A DNA stretch of 64,000 nucleotides from Marinitoga piezophila KA3 (GCF_000255135.1 NC_016751.1:248001-312000), one strand, 5' to 3'; counted from the stretch's first letter, positions 9,205 to 18,557 are shown. The notes: generated by a model not told the origin, from the sequence alone. Translations and numbers: made by a program.

Positions 9205-10386
9205 ATGGCAAATGTATATTTGAAAAAAGGAATTAAAAGCAGGGTTGTAAATGGCCATCCCTGGATATATGAAAATGAAATAAATGAAATTCAAGGAGAA
9301 TACGCTAACGGCGAGATAGTAAATGTTTTTTATAATAAGAATTTCATTGGAAAAGGATATATTAACGATAACTCAAAAATAAGAGTTAGACTTTTAACAA
9401 AAAAGAATGAAGAGATCGATAAAGAATGGATAAAAGGAAAAATTAAAAAAGCTATCGATTATAGAAAAATGATTTTTGGTAATGAAAATACCTTTAGATT
9501 AATATTTGGCGAAGGCGATTATTTCCCAGGACTTATCGTAGATAAATTCAATGATTATTTAGTCATTCAAATTAATACTCTTGGAATATATAAACTCAAG
9601 AATCATATTATCGATTCGTTAGTAGAACTCATTAATCCAAAGGGAATTTTCGAGAAAGATGATGAAAAAAGTGCTAAAATAGAAGAATTCGAATACACTG
9701 AAGGGTGGATATATAAAACAGGCCCTGAATTGATTCCATTTGAAATCAACGGAATAAAGTTTTTTGCCGATACGCTTGGACAAAAAACAGGATTCTTTTT
9801 AGATCAAAGATATAACGCTCTTAAAGTAAAAGAATTAGCTAAAGATAAAAATGTTCTCGATGGATTTTCATATACAGGAAATTTTGGTATCCATGCATTA
9901 TCTGGTGGTGCAAAACATGTCACATTCCTTGATTATTCTGATAGAGCTTTATTTGTTCTTGAAAAAACTTTAAAAGAAAATAATATCTCAAAGGACAAAT
10001 ATGATTTATATGAAACAAATACATTTGATCAGCTTAGAAAATTTGACGGCGCAAATATCTATTTTGACTTTGTTATTATTGATCCTCCATCTCTAGCCAA
10101 GTCAAGAAGTTCAATAAAAAATGCTATAAGAGGTTATAAAGAATTAAATTTAAGAGCTATGAGAATAACAAAAAATGGTTCTTTATTCGCCACGGCATCA
10201 TGTACACAATTGGTATATGACGAAGAATTCAAAAGAATCATTTTCGATGCAGCTAAAGATAATAAACTATTATTAAGACAAATATTTAAAGGAAATCAAT
10301 CACCAGATCATCCTGTAGTATATAATATTTTAGAAACAGAATATCTTAAATTCTATATTTTCCAACTTGAAAATATGAAATTGTAA
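9205..10386 (+). CDS. Class I SAM-dependent rRNA methyltransferase (RlmI/PUA family)
   Basis: 393 residues with the architecture of the RlmI (23S rRNA m5C1962) family: N-terminal PUA-like domain (VYLKKGIKSRVVNGHPWIYENEI), a central EEHEE-type domain, then the methyltransferase fold with NVLDGFSYTGNFGIHAL as SAM motif I and FVIIDPPSLAKS as motif IV. A Cys is present in FATASCTQLV, the expected post-motif catalytic region. The exact target base is inferred from the family only. Own Shine-Dalgarno AAGGAGAG; ends before the bidirectional terminator at 10412-10445. Confidence 0.85.
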   Translation: MANVYLKKGIKSRVVNGHPWIYENEINEIQGEYANGEIVNVFYNKNFIGKGYINDNSKIRVRLLTKKNEEIDKEWIKGKIKKAIDYRKMIFGNENTFRLIFGEGDYFPGLIVDKFNDYLVIQINTLGIYKLKNHIIDSLVELINPKGIFEKDDEKSAKIEEFEYTEGWIYKTGPELIPFEINGIKFFADTLGQKTGFFLDQRYNALKVKELAKDKNVLDGFSYTGNFGIHALSGGAKHVTFLDYSDRALFVLEKTLKENNISKDKYDLYETNTFDQLRKFDGANIYFDFVIIDPPSLAKSRSSIKNAIRGYKELNLRAMRITKNGSLFATASCTQLVYDEEFKRIIFDAAKDNKLLLRQIFKGNQSPDHPVVYNILETEYLKFYIFQLENMKL

Positions 10387-10411
10387 TTATTTCTTGATCT
10401 CTATAATCTAT

Positions 10412-10445
10412 AAAAAAACAGCGCTTTCAAAAGCGCTGTTTTTAA
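10412..10445. terminator. Bidirectional intrinsic terminator
   Basis: AACAGCGCTT and AAGCGCTGTT form a 10-bp stem with a tiny loop, flanked by an A-run on the left and a T-run on the right. It lies between convergent genes (the rRNA methyltransferase and a membrane protein) and can serve both. Confidence 0.85.
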
Positions 10446-10951
10446 ATTATAGTTACAAATAGACTCATTATAAGAAATATGAATATCTGAAATTTTATAT
10501 ATTTGAGTTTTTGTTTCCCTAAATCTTCCTGAAAAACCAGAAAATTATTAATAAGAGTAATCAAAATATATAAAATAATAACTGTTTTAATTGACGGACT
10601 AACTAAATATAACATGAGTATATTTATAAGAGAGGTTAATCCATTTATTATAAGAAAAGCAAGAAAAAACTTCACTTTATCAATTTTGACTCTTAATATT
10701 TTTAGAATTAAAATATTGGCAATCATTTCTAAAGAAATAATCACAAATAACAAAATAGCGGAAAAAATTACTATCTTTTTTAAATCAACTGTATTTACAA
10801 AGATTTTAAGAAAACCATAAAAGTGTTCTTTAAAAATAATGTTATTGTTTATATATTCTAAAACAAATGATGTAAATATATATATTGTTCCAATTAGAGT
10901 AATAAAAAGAACAAGAAAATCCCATAACTTTTCCTTTAATACTTGATCCAT
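10442..10951 (-). CDS. Uncharacterised membrane protein
   Basis: 169 residues with four to five hydrophobic segments (around 12-32, 60-85, 95-120, 122-142 and 150-168) and little else. No recognised motif. The short hydrophilic N-terminus (MDQVLKEKLWDF) and loop charges would put the N-terminus in the cytoplasm, but I cannot assign a function. It is monocistronic: convergent with the methyltransferase downstream, with a GGGGTGATT ribosome site in front. Confidence 0.7.
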   Translation of the reverse strand: MDQVLKEKLWDFLVLFITLIGTIYIFTSFVLEYINNNIIFKEHFYGFLKIFVNTVDLKKIVIFSAILLFVIISLEMIANILILKILRVKIDKVKFFLAFLIINGLTSLINILMLYLVSPSIKTVIILYILITLINNFLVFQEDLGKQKLKYIKFQIFIFLIMSLFVTII

Positions 10952-11142
10952 ATAATCACCCCATCTTTTAATTCATTTTTTATTATATCAAAAATATACG
11001 ATTATTAATGTTAAAAAATAGTAAAAAGAACTTTTAATTTTTATTTTCTAATTTATTTCTATTTAAATATGATTTATTGAAACTAATTTACAAAGAAATA
11101 TATTGTAAAAACGTTTTTTTTGATGTTATCTGAAGTATTTTT

Positions 11143-11184
11143 ATAAAAAAAACTCTGCATATCCATAATAGATATACAGAGTTT
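11143..11184 (-). terminator. Intrinsic terminator of the DHH gene
   Basis: Minus-strand AAACTCTG/CAGAGTTT arms (11184-11177, 11157-11150) with inner ATATC/GATAT pairing, followed by a run of seven or more T. It sits about 10 nt beyond the stop codon of the gene at 11194-12819. Confidence 0.8.
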
Positions 11185-11193
11185 CTTGTAAAT

Positions 11194-12819
11194 CTAAGTA
11201 TTTCTGAAAACAAGAGGCATTACCTGTTTTTTTCTTGATACAATTCCTTCAAGATAGGATATTTTATCTGAAAAATCACGTCTAAATATTTTTTCAGCCA
11301 ATTTATATTGACCAGCTGCAAATATATAAGAACCTTCTTTTAAAACATCAGTTAAAAGGAATAAAAATAAGATGTATCCTCTTTCTTCTACAATTTTTTC
11401 CATCTCATTTAAAATCTTATCCTTTCTTTTTAAAATACTTTCTACATCAATTACCTCTATTTGAGCAATTGCAATGGTTCCGCGAGATAATCTTGATTCT
11501 TTCAAATCTATTGTTAAAATTTGTTTTTCACTAAAATCTTCAAGATCAGTTTTAGCTTTATACATTTCTATACCATAATTTATAGCGTCAAGTTTTAATA
11601 AATTTGAAATTTCTTCAACTGCTTTTTTATCTTCATCAGTAGTAGTAGGTGATTTTAAAAGCATGGTATCTGATAATATTGCTGAAAGCATTACACCAGC
11701 GATTTCTTTTGGAGGAATAATATTGTGTTTTTTATATAAATCCCATATTATTGTATTTGTACATCCTACAGGTCTAATATGAGCAGTAATTGGAAGCCCT
11801 GTTTCCAATCCTCCTAATCTATGATGATCCACAATTTCAAGAATTTCAGCTTCTTCAATTCCTTCTACACTTTGGGATTTTTCCGAGTGATCTACTAATA
11901 TAACTTTTTTCTGTTTTGGTTTTATCAAATCATGTCTTGTTATAATACCTTTTACATATCCATTTTTATCTACTACAACCGCAACACCTTTCTTATCCTG
12001 CATTAATTCCTCTTCAAAATCTTTTAGTATTTCATCAGGTGATGTGGTTAATGGATTTCTGCTCATTATTCTTTCCACATGAGTACTTAGACGTAATAAC
12101 CTCCCTGCAACATATGTAGGATGAGGAGTTACAACTATCGGAATATTTTTCTCTTCAGCAAGATTTATTATTTTTTTTGAAGGAATAAAATCCCCTGTTA
12201 TTATTAAACAGCTTACTCCACTCTCCAGTGCTATTTTTTGAACATCTTCCCTATTTCCTGTTATCAATACATCATTCTTTTTTAAGTATCTTTTAACTTC
12301 TTCTGCTGTCATTGCTCCAATTGTTGGACAACCCATTAATTTTTTATTTTCATCTCCAACAATTAATTTTGCATCCATTGTTTTTATAATATCTTTAACC
12401 TTTGGTGGATTCTCTTCAAGTGTAAAATTCTGTATTTCTTTCAAAAAATTTCTGGCTAATTCTCTTTCAGTTAAAAGGCCTATTAATTTATTCTCTTCAT
12501 CAACAATTGGGATACTCTTAACATGTTTCTCTAACATCGTGTTTCCAATTTCAAATATTGTTGATTCTCTTTTAGCTAAAACAACATCTTTTACCATTGC
12601 ATCTTTTACTTGAATGTATACATGTTCTAATAATTCCGGCTTATTTATGCTAAAATAATTCAAAACAAAATTACTTTCAGGATTTATATCTCCCAGTCTA
12701 TATGGTTTATATGTATTATCATTATCTATTTGATTCTTTAAATAAGCATAAGATATTGCAGCAGCAATACTATCAGTATCAGGACGTTTATGACCTATTA
12801 CATATATTTCATTTTTCAT
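11194..12819 (-). CDS. DHH-family phosphoesterase with CBS and DRTGG domains (family II inorganic pyrophosphatase type)
   Basis: 541 residues. Order: DHH motif region (IGHKRPDTDSIAAAI, residues 7-21), CBS repeat (about 70-130), DRTGG domain (about 140-240), second CBS repeat (about 250-305), then the rest of the DHH domain (ILVDHSEK near 318, EIVDHHRLGG near 345) and a DHHA2 domain. This is the plan of CBS-containing family II manganese pyrophosphatases, which are regulated by adenine nucleotides or diadenosine polyphosphates through the CBS pair. Pyrophosphatase activity is inferred from family, not proven. Monocistronic, with its own Shine-Dalgarno and terminator. Confidence 0.85.
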   Translation of the reverse strand: MKNEIYVIGHKRPDTDSIAAAISYAYLKNQIDNDNTYKPYRLGDINPESNFVLNYFSINKPELLEHVYIQVKDAMVKDVVLAKRESTIFEIGNTMLEKHVKSIPIVDEENKLIGLLTERELARNFLKEIQNFTLEENPPKVKDIIKTMDAKLIVGDENKKLMGCPTIGAMTAEEVKRYLKKNDVLITGNREDVQKIALESGVSCLIITGDFIPSKKIINLAEEKNIPIVVTPHPTYVAGRLLRLSTHVERIMSRNPLTTSPDEILKDFEEELMQDKKGVAVVVDKNGYVKGIITRHDLIKPKQKKVILVDHSEKSQSVEGIEEAEILEIVDHHRLGGLETGLPITAHIRPVGCTNTIIWDLYKKHNIIPPKEIAGVMLSAILSDTMLLKSPTTTDEDKKAVEEISNLLKLDAINYGIEMYKAKTDLEDFSEKQILTIDLKESRLSRGTIAIAQIEVIDVESILKRKDKILNEMEKIVEERGYILFLFLLTDVLKEGSYIFAAGQYKLAEKIFRRDFSDKISYLEGIVSRKKQVMPLVFRNT

Positions 12820-12867
12820 TTATATCACCTCACAATTTTTACAGAATATAATATCATTTTACCACAT

Positions 12868-12891
12868 AAAAAAAACGGAGCTTACGCTCCG
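12868..12891 (-). terminator. Orphan intrinsic terminator on the minus strand
   Basis: CGGAGC/GCTCCG stem (12891-12886, 12881-12876) with a 4-nt loop and, on the minus strand, eight T. No minus-strand gene lies upstream of it: the next gene (13093) runs the other way, and the DHH gene starts downstream. It would therefore end a non-coding transcript. Confidence 0.75.
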
Positions 12892-12990
12892 AAATTCCTT
12901 AATTTATTTTAAGGAGGATAGGGGTATTATTATGATAATACTAAAATGTTAAGATTAATATCAATTTATTATTCAAGTTCATGTATTATA
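12868..12990 (-). ncRNA. Candidate small RNA with C-rich anti-Shine-Dalgarno segment
   Basis: Inferred from the orphan terminator. Reading the minus strand towards it there is a GTATTAT/ATAATAC hairpin (near 12942-12925), a C-rich ACCCCTATCCTCC segment (near 12925-12913), a CCTTAA/TTAAGG hairpin (near 12914-12897) and the terminator. CCTCC segments complementary to ribosome binding sites mark sRNAs such as RsaE or FsrA, though no homology is claimed. The 5' end is a guess. On the plus strand the same bases look like a buried AAGGAGG with no ORF after it. Confidence 0.3.
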
Positions 12991-13092
12991 AATTAAGAAA
13001 TAAATAATCTTTTTTCAAAAAAAATGTTTTTTAAATTATACAAATAATGATATAATATACAGAGATTAAAAATTTTTCAGGAGGTGTTTTTG

Positions 13093-13602
13093 GTGAAAAA
13101 AACTTCAAAACTCTTAGTGGCAGTAGCGCTTATTGCAGCATTTTTATTTATTCCTAAAATTGGAATTTCTGAAAATTCCAGAGAAACAGGGAAAAACTTA
13201 AAAATAGCATTTGTACAAATGGAAAAAGTAACTCAGTCCTATTATAAATGGCAGGACTTACAGGAAAAATACAAAAACGACTTACAGTATTATCAGGGAA
13301 AAATCAATAAATTACAAAAAGAATTTGAAGACTTAAAAAACTCAGGTGCTACAAATGATGAATTGGTAAAAAAACAACAGGAATTACAGTTAAGAATTAA
13401 TGAATATCAAAAAGCTATTCAGGATGAATACACAAAGAAGACAAATGAATTATTAGCAGAAGTAAAAGAAAAAATAGTGAAATACGCTAAAGATAATGGT
13501 TACAACTTAGTATTATATGAACCATCAGTTTTATATGCTGATGAATTAGTAGATATAACTCCGCAAATTATTGAAATGTTAAAAACAGCGGGTGTAAATT
13601 AA
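13093..13602 (+). CDS. OmpH/Skp family periplasmic chaperone-like protein
   Basis: 169 residues from the GTG at 13093, which has AGGAGGTG 6-8 nt upstream; an earlier GTG overlaps that site. A signal peptide (KKTSKLLVAVALIAAFLFI) is followed by an OmpH-type domain: IAFVQMEKVTQSYYKW, a long coiled coil rich in Lys, Glu and Gln, then KYAKDNGYNLVLYEPSVLYAD. Skp holds unfolded outer membrane proteins in the periplasm; here the client would be toga proteins. An extended -10 (TGATATAAT) lies about 35 nt upstream. lptB follows 4 nt after the stop. Confidence 0.85.
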   Translation: MKKTSKLLVAVALIAAFLFIPKIGISENSRETGKNLKIAFVQMEKVTQSYYKWQDLQEKYKNDLQYYQGKINKLQKEFEDLKNSGATNDELVKKQQELQLRINEYQKAIQDEYTKKTNELLAEVKEKIVKYAKDNGYNLVLYEPSVLYADELVDITPQIIEMLKTAGVN

Positions 13603-13606
13603 TTCG

Positions 13607-14317
13607 ATGGAAAAACATACACTTGTTTGCAAAAAAATTATAAAAAAGTATGGAAGAAAAATAGTTTTAAATGGAGTAGATTTTGAAGCCGGCACTGGTG
13701 AAATTGTTGGGATCCTTGGTCCCAACGGTGCCGGAAAATCTACTTTATTTAAAACTATTCTTGGTATTGTAGTACCTAAAAGCGGTGAGGTATTATTGGA
13801 CAATATTAAAATAACTCATTTACCTGTACATATACGTGCAAAGAATGGAATTGCATATCTTCCACAGGAACCTTCTGTTTTTAGAAATTTAACTGTATGG
13901 GATAACATGGATTTAATTGCTTCCATGTTAAAAATTGAAAACAAAGAAAAAATCATTACAGATATATTAAGCGAATTTGGAATATTAGAACTTAAAAATC
14001 AAATTGCTGACTCCTTATCCGGTGGTGAAAAAAGAAGATTGGAGTTTGCAAGAACATTGCTAATGAAACCTAAATTTATTCTTCTCGATGAACCGTTTGT
14101 AGGAATTGATCCTATTACAGTAAAAGATATACAAAAAATCATCAAATCTCTTTCTAAAAGAGGGTTAGGTGTAATTGTTACAGATCACAATGTTGATGAA
14201 ATTGCTGAAGTTGTTGATATATTATATGTCGTTCATAAAGGTAATGTTATTGCTCATGGAAAACCTGAAGAAGTTTTAAAAGATGAAAAAGTTATTGAAA
14301 ATTATCTGGGTTGGTGA
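13607..14317 (+). CDS. lptB: LptB-type ABC transporter ATPase
   Basis: 236 residues: Walker A GPNGAGKST, Q-loop YLPQEPSVFRNLTV, signature LSGGEKRR, Walker B FILLDEPFVGIDP and switch His in VTDHNV. The FRNLTV, DEPFVGIDPI and GVIVTDHNVDE wording is that of LptB rather than LivF, the closest alternative. LptB powers lipopolysaccharide export through LptFGC. No other lpt gene is in the window, so the substrate in this sheathed organism is open. It follows the OmpH gene directly, which supports an envelope role. Confidence 0.75.
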   Translation: MEKHTLVCKKIIKKYGRKIVLNGVDFEAGTGEIVGILGPNGAGKSTLFKTILGIVVPKSGEVLLDNIKITHLPVHIRAKNGIAYLPQEPSVFRNLTVWDNMDLIASMLKIENKEKIITDILSEFGILELKNQIADSLSGGEKRRLEFARTLLMKPKFILLDEPFVGIDPITVKDIQKIIKSLSKRGLGVIVTDHNVDEIAEVVDILYVVHKGNVIAHGKPEEVLKDEKVIENYLGW

Positions 14318-14322
14318 TATAA

Positions 14323-14847
14323 ATGTTGAAAATTGGAGTGATTGGATATTCGGGAGAATTAACCGAAGAAAAAATTAAAAATCTTTCTGAAATTACCTTT
14401 GAAATTGGAAAAATGATTGCAAAAAATGGATGGATATTATATAGCGGTGGAAGAAATGGAATTATGGAAATTGTTTCAAAAGGTGCTAAAGAAAGCAACG
14501 GAGTTACTGTGGGAATTCTTCCCTGGGAAATAGATGGAAATCAATATATAGATTACCACATAAAAACCGGCCTGGATTTTTCAATGAGATCATTTGTTCT
14601 TGTAAAAAGCGTTGATGTAATTATTAGCATAGGTGGTGAAATTGGTACAGCCATTGAATTATTGGGTGCATATGCAAACGGAAAACCTATTATTTTAATG
14701 AATAACACAGGTGGATGGACTGATAGAATAAAAAAATGTTTAATAGAAAATACATATCTTGACAATAGAAAAACAGCAAAAGTTTATTCTGTAAATACCA
14801 TAGAAGAACTTGAAAAGTTATTGAAAAAAATGGAGGTTGAAAAATGA
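14323..14847 (+). CDS. SLOG-family (TIGR00725-like) protein
   Basis: 174 residues with a Rossmann-like SLOG/LOG fold: IGVIGYSGE, then ILYSGGRNGIMEIVSKGAK (the GGxxGxM-type nucleotide loop), DFSMRSFVLVKSVDVIISIGGEIGTAIEL (glycine loop plus acidic residue) and GKPIILMNN. Relatives bind nucleotides or release cytokinin-like bases; some are annotated as molybdenum cofactor carriers. The substrate is not predictable. It sits between lptB (5 nt gap) and gltX (4-nt overlap) in one operon. Confidence 0.75.
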   Translation: MLKIGVIGYSGELTEEKIKNLSEITFEIGKMIAKNGWILYSGGRNGIMEIVSKGAKESNGVTVGILPWEIDGNQYIDYHIKTGLDFSMRSFVLVKSVDVIISIGGEIGTAIELLGAYANGKPIILMNNTGGWTDRIKKCLIENTYLDNRKTAKVYSVNTIEELEKLLKKMEVEK

Positions 14848-16250
14848 TACGTCTAAGATTTGCTCCAAGCCCTACTGGGCATTTACATGTTGGCGGAGTT
14901 AGAACAGCTTTATTTAACTGGTTATATGCAAAAAAAAATAACGGAAAATTTATTCTGCGTATTGAAGATACAGATTTAGAACGTTCAAGTAAAGAATTTG
15001 AAAATGAAATACTTGATTCAATGAAATGGTGTGGTCTTGACTGGGATGAGGGACCTGATAAAGGGGGAGATTTTGGTCCTTATAGACAAAGCGAAAGATT
15101 GGAAATTTATAAAGAACATATAAATCAATTATTGAAAGAAGAAAAAGCTTATTATGCTGTGTATAAGGGTGAAGAAGTTATACACAAATCATATGAATTT
15201 CCTGAAGAATATAATACAAAAGATTTTTCTATTGTTGTAAAATTTAAAATAAATAAAGAAGGTTCTGTAAGATTCAATGACCTTTTAAAAGGAGAAATTG
15301 AATTTAAAAATGAATATATTGATGATTTTATAATCCTGAGATCAAATGGAATTCCCGTATATAATTTTACCGTTGTAATTGATGATCATTATATGGAAAT
15401 TACTCATGTAATTCGTGGTGAAGACCATATTTCAAATACTCAAAAACAGATATTATTATATCAGGCTTTTAACTGGAATATTCCAGAATTTATGCATATC
15501 CCTTTAATCCTTGGAAATGACAGAAAACCTTTAAGCAAAAGACATGGAGGCACCACTGTTGACTTTTTTAGAAAAGAAGGTTACTTAAAATCAGCTTTAA
15601 TGAACTACCTTGCTTTATTGGGCTGGACAATAGAAGATGAAATCTTTAATTTCAAAGATAAAATAGATAATTTTGTTCCGGAAAAAATCTCTAACAAAGG
15701 TGTTATATTTGATTATGAAAAACTTGAATGGATTTGTGGAAAACATTTAAGATTATTGGATATAGAAGAATTATATTCTGAACTTAAAGAATGGCTTGGA
15801 TATATTAATGATATTGAATTTATTAATATGCTGGAAAAAGACATAGATTTTTCAAAAGAAGTAATAAAAATCTCAAGAGAAAAAATTAACACATTAAAAC
15901 AATTAAAAGATTTTTCATATAACTTTTTCAACGACAATTATGATTATGATGAAAAATACATACAAAAGTTTCTAAAAAAAGAATGGGCACCAGAACTTTT
16001 AAAAACAACTATAACAAAATTTGAAGAATTACAAGAATATACAATAGAAAGCGTTGAAAAAACTATAAGAGAAATTGCCGATTTAAAAATCACTTCCAAA
16101 AAGAACACATTTCAAACAATTAGAGGGGCTGTATTGGGAAAGTTAGTGACTCCGGGATTATTTGAGTCAATAGCCGTATTGGGAAAAGAAAAAACAATTT
16201 CTCGTCTTAAAAAAACAGAGGTGTTTTTAAATGAACAGATTCAAGGATAA
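14844..16250 (+). CDS. gltX: Glutamyl-tRNA synthetase
   Basis: 468 residues, class Ic synthetase. The HIGH-type motif reads PSPTGHLHVGGVRTALFNW and the KMSKS-type motif reads KPLSKRHGG; the IRGEDHISNT segment between them is conserved. The C-terminal anticodon-binding region is helical and of normal length. Charges tRNA-Glu, possibly also tRNA-Gln if the organism uses the transamidation route (not testable here). Overlaps the SLOG gene by 4 nt and coaBC by 20 nt. Confidence 0.95.
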   Translation: MIRLRFAPSPTGHLHVGGVRTALFNWLYAKKNNGKFILRIEDTDLERSSKEFENEILDSMKWCGLDWDEGPDKGGDFGPYRQSERLEIYKEHINQLLKEEKAYYAVYKGEEVIHKSYEFPEEYNTKDFSIVVKFKINKEGSVRFNDLLKGEIEFKNEYIDDFIILRSNGIPVYNFTVVIDDHYMEITHVIRGEDHISNTQKQILLYQAFNWNIPEFMHIPLILGNDRKPLSKRHGGTTVDFFRKEGYLKSALMNYLALLGWTIEDEIFNFKDKIDNFVPEKISNKGVIFDYEKLEWICGKHLRLLDIEELYSELKEWLGYINDIEFINMLEKDIDFSKEVIKISREKINTLKQLKDFSYNFFNDNYDYDEKYIQKFLKKEWAPELLKTTITKFEELQEYTIESVEKTIREIADLKITSKKNTFQTIRGAVLGKLVTPGLFESIAVLGKEKTISRLKKTEVFLNEQIQG

Positions 16251-17439
16251 AAAAATTACGCTTGGCGTAAGTAGCGGAATTGCTATATACAAAGCAGTAG
16301 ATCTTGCATCAAGATTAAGAAAAACAAATGCACAACTTAATATAGTTATGACAGAAGATGCAAAAAAAATGATTTCACCTGTAGTTTTCTCTGCTGTTGG
16401 AAATTGTCCAGTTTATAGTGATTACTTTAATGAAGTTAAAGATGGTTGGATTCCCCACACACAGCTTTCAATGGAAAGCGATGTTTTTGTTGTTGCACCA
16501 GCTACTTCAAATATAATTGCAAAAATTGCGAATGGAATTTCAGATGATCTTGTTTCATTAATAGGTTTAGCCTTTAGAAAAAAAGCGAAAATAGTAGTTC
16601 CAACAATGAATACAAGAATGTATGATTCACCAGCATTTCAACGAAATTTGAAAAATTTAAAAAATGATGGTTGGACAATTGTTGAACCAGAAGTTGGTCA
16701 TCTTGCATGTGGCGAAATAGGAAAAGGAAGATATCCTGACAATGAAATAATCATGGAATATATAGAAAAATTCTTATCTCCACAAGACTTCAAAGGAAAA
16801 AAAATACTAATCACTGCTGGTCCTACTGTTGAGCCGATAGATCCTGTAAGAAATATAACAAATAAATCAAGTGGAAAAATGGGATATGAAATTGCAAAAG
16901 AATTCGCATTAAGAGGAGCTGAAGTAATATTAATTTCAGGTCCTACAAACTTAAAACCTTCTCCATTAATAAAAGAAATTATTAATATAACTACTGCTGA
17001 AGAAATGTTAGAAGCAGCAAAAGATAAATACGAAAATATGAATATTATAATAATGACAGCTGCCGTATCTGATTTCAAAGTAAAAAATGCTTCAAAACAA
17101 AAGATAAAGAAAGATAAAGACTCAATAACCTTAGAATTAATAAAAAATCCTGATATTTTAAAAACAATAGGAAAAATAAAGAAAGAAAATCAATTACTAG
17201 TGGGCTTTGCCGCAGAAACTAATAATCTCATTGAATATGCAAAGAAAAAACTCAAAGAAAAAAATTGCGATTTGATTATTGCAAATGATGTATCAAAAGC
17301 AGAAACAGGTTTTAATGTGGATTATAATGAAGTTTATATTCTTAATAAATTGGGAGATGTTACCCATGTTGAAAAAAACACCAAAAAGAATATTGCTATT
17401 AATATTGCTGATTATATTTCAAAGCTTATTAATAGCTAA
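16231..17439 (+). CDS. coaBC: Bifunctional phosphopantothenoylcysteine decarboxylase/phosphopantothenate-cysteine ligase
   Basis: 402 residues. CoaC half (1-180): GVSSGIAIYKAVDL FMN-binding loop, the catalytic His in WIPHTQLS, PTMNTRMY, and the flap Cys in LACGEIGKGRYP. CoaB half: KILITAGPTVEPIDPVRNITN, the GKMGYEIAKE dimer segment and NPDILKTIG. It forms 4'-phosphopantetheine from phosphopantothenate and cysteine via two steps of CoA synthesis. It starts 20 nt inside gltX, and the LysM/YkuD gene starts about 70 nt inside its 3' end in another frame. Confidence 0.95.
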   Translation: MNRFKDKKITLGVSSGIAIYKAVDLASRLRKTNAQLNIVMTEDAKKMISPVVFSAVGNCPVYSDYFNEVKDGWIPHTQLSMESDVFVVAPATSNIIAKIANGISDDLVSLIGLAFRKKAKIVVPTMNTRMYDSPAFQRNLKNLKNDGWTIVEPEVGHLACGEIGKGRYPDNEIIMEYIEKFLSPQDFKGKKILITAGPTVEPIDPVRNITNKSSGKMGYEIAKEFALRGAEVILISGPTNLKPSPLIKEIINITTAEEMLEAAKDKYENMNIIIMTAAVSDFKVKNASKQKIKKDKDSITLELIKNPDILKTIGKIKKENQLLVGFAAETNNLIEYAKKKLKEKNCDLIIANDVSKAETGFNVDYNEVYILNKLGDVTHVEKNTKKNIAINIADYISKLINS

Positions 17440-18553
17440 CACTCTAAGTATTGATGATTTTCATGACAATATTATATTTTTAAAGTTTATTACAAAAGAA
17501 AAAATGATAAATCCGCATGTATCCGTTTATTCAGGTGGATTCAGAGTAATACCTGAATATTCTACAACTCCATCGTATATAGGAATAAAAATTAATATCA
17601 ATGATTTTTCAAAAAACGATATTCTCACATTCAATATTGAATTTGATTCCTTAAATGGTCATAAAACTCTTACTTTTCATAATTTTATTAAATTAAAATA
17701 TTTTTCTACACCTTTAAATGCAGAAATTTCAACAATTGAAACACCAGATGGCTGGAAAGGAGTTCTTGTAAATAATTCAAATAATGAATTCAAAATTACA
17801 GGAATTAAAATTGATAATAAAATTGAACTATTAAATACTGAAAATAATATTTTCTATCTTCCACAAAATCTTGATAACGGATTTCACACTCTCGATATAA
17901 CCTATGAAAATACATATAAAATCTCTTTTTCAAAAAAAATAAAATTCTTTAAAAAAGATTGGTTTTTTGGTTCTTCTAATCTTAAAGGAGCGTCTTATAG
18001 AGTTGAATTTATAAGCAATTATCTTGTCAAAAAAGGTGATTCAATATATAAAATCGCCCGAAAATTTGGAGTAAAACCCGGTGAAATTGTTCTATATAAT
18101 AATATTAAAGATCCTAAAAAAATATACTCCGGACAGTTACTAAAAATAGGGAAATTACGATTTGGTGAAAGTCCTTTGGTTATTACGGTAGATCTTGATA
18201 AAAGTATTTTAAATCTATATTATCTTGGTGAAAAGGTTTTAACTTTTCCAGCTGCAGTTGGAAGAAGCGATGCAACACCACCTGGATATTATAGAATTAT
18301 GTATAAAGAAAAAGAACCTGCATTATATTGGTATGGTGAATACATAAAACCGGGATCAATAATTAATGGAATTGGAAGTAGATGGTTACAACTCTCAGAA
18401 GAACAATATGGAATTCATGGTACTACAAAGCCATGGGAAATCGGGAAACGTATTTCTCACGGCTGCATAAGATTATTTAATCAGGATGTTGAACTTCTCG
18501 ACTTTTTAACAGGAATTGGAACAGAAGTATATGCTATAAAATCAGTGAGGTGA
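17366..18553 (+). CDS. LysM and YkuD (L,D-transpeptidase) secreted protein
   Basis: About 395 residues from the ATG at 17366, which is followed by a signal sequence (LKKTPKRILLLILLIIFQSLL) and has GGGAG about 10 nt upstream; a longer frame reaches back to 17279 but only adds residues before the signal peptide. Middle: a beta-rich region of unknown family. Then a LysM repeat (VKKGDSIYKIARKFGVKPGE...SGQLLKIG) and a YkuD domain with the catalytic HGT...SHGCIRL motif. It should cross-link or anchor peptidoglycan in the periplasm. The 5' end overlaps coaBC. Confidence 0.88.
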   Translation: MLKKTPKRILLLILLIIFQSLLIANTLSIDDFHDNIIFLKFITKEKMINPHVSVYSGGFRVIPEYSTTPSYIGIKININDFSKNDILTFNIEFDSLNGHKTLTFHNFIKLKYFSTPLNAEISTIETPDGWKGVLVNNSNNEFKITGIKIDNKIELLNTENNIFYLPQNLDNGFHTLDITYENTYKISFSKKIKFFKKDWFFGSSNLKGASYRVEFISNYLVKKGDSIYKIARKFGVKPGEIVLYNNIKDPKKIYSGQLLKIGKLRFGESPLVITVDLDKSILNLYYLGEKVLTFPAAVGRSDATPPGYYRIMYKEKEPALYWYGEYIKPGSIINGIGSRWLQLSEEQYGIHGTTKPWEIGKRISHGCIRLFNQDVELLDFLTGIGTEVYAIKSVR

Positions 18554-18557
18554 ATAG

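Noticed and set aside
12911-12953. Small peptide ORF after AAGGAGGA before the OmpH gene
   Set aside because: Only a few codons, poor spacing, and the bases fit better as part of a minus-strand structured RNA.
17279-17365. Upstream extension of the LysM/YkuD protein
   Set aside because: It precedes the signal peptide, lies inside coaBC and has no ribosome site; the ATG at 17366 is better.
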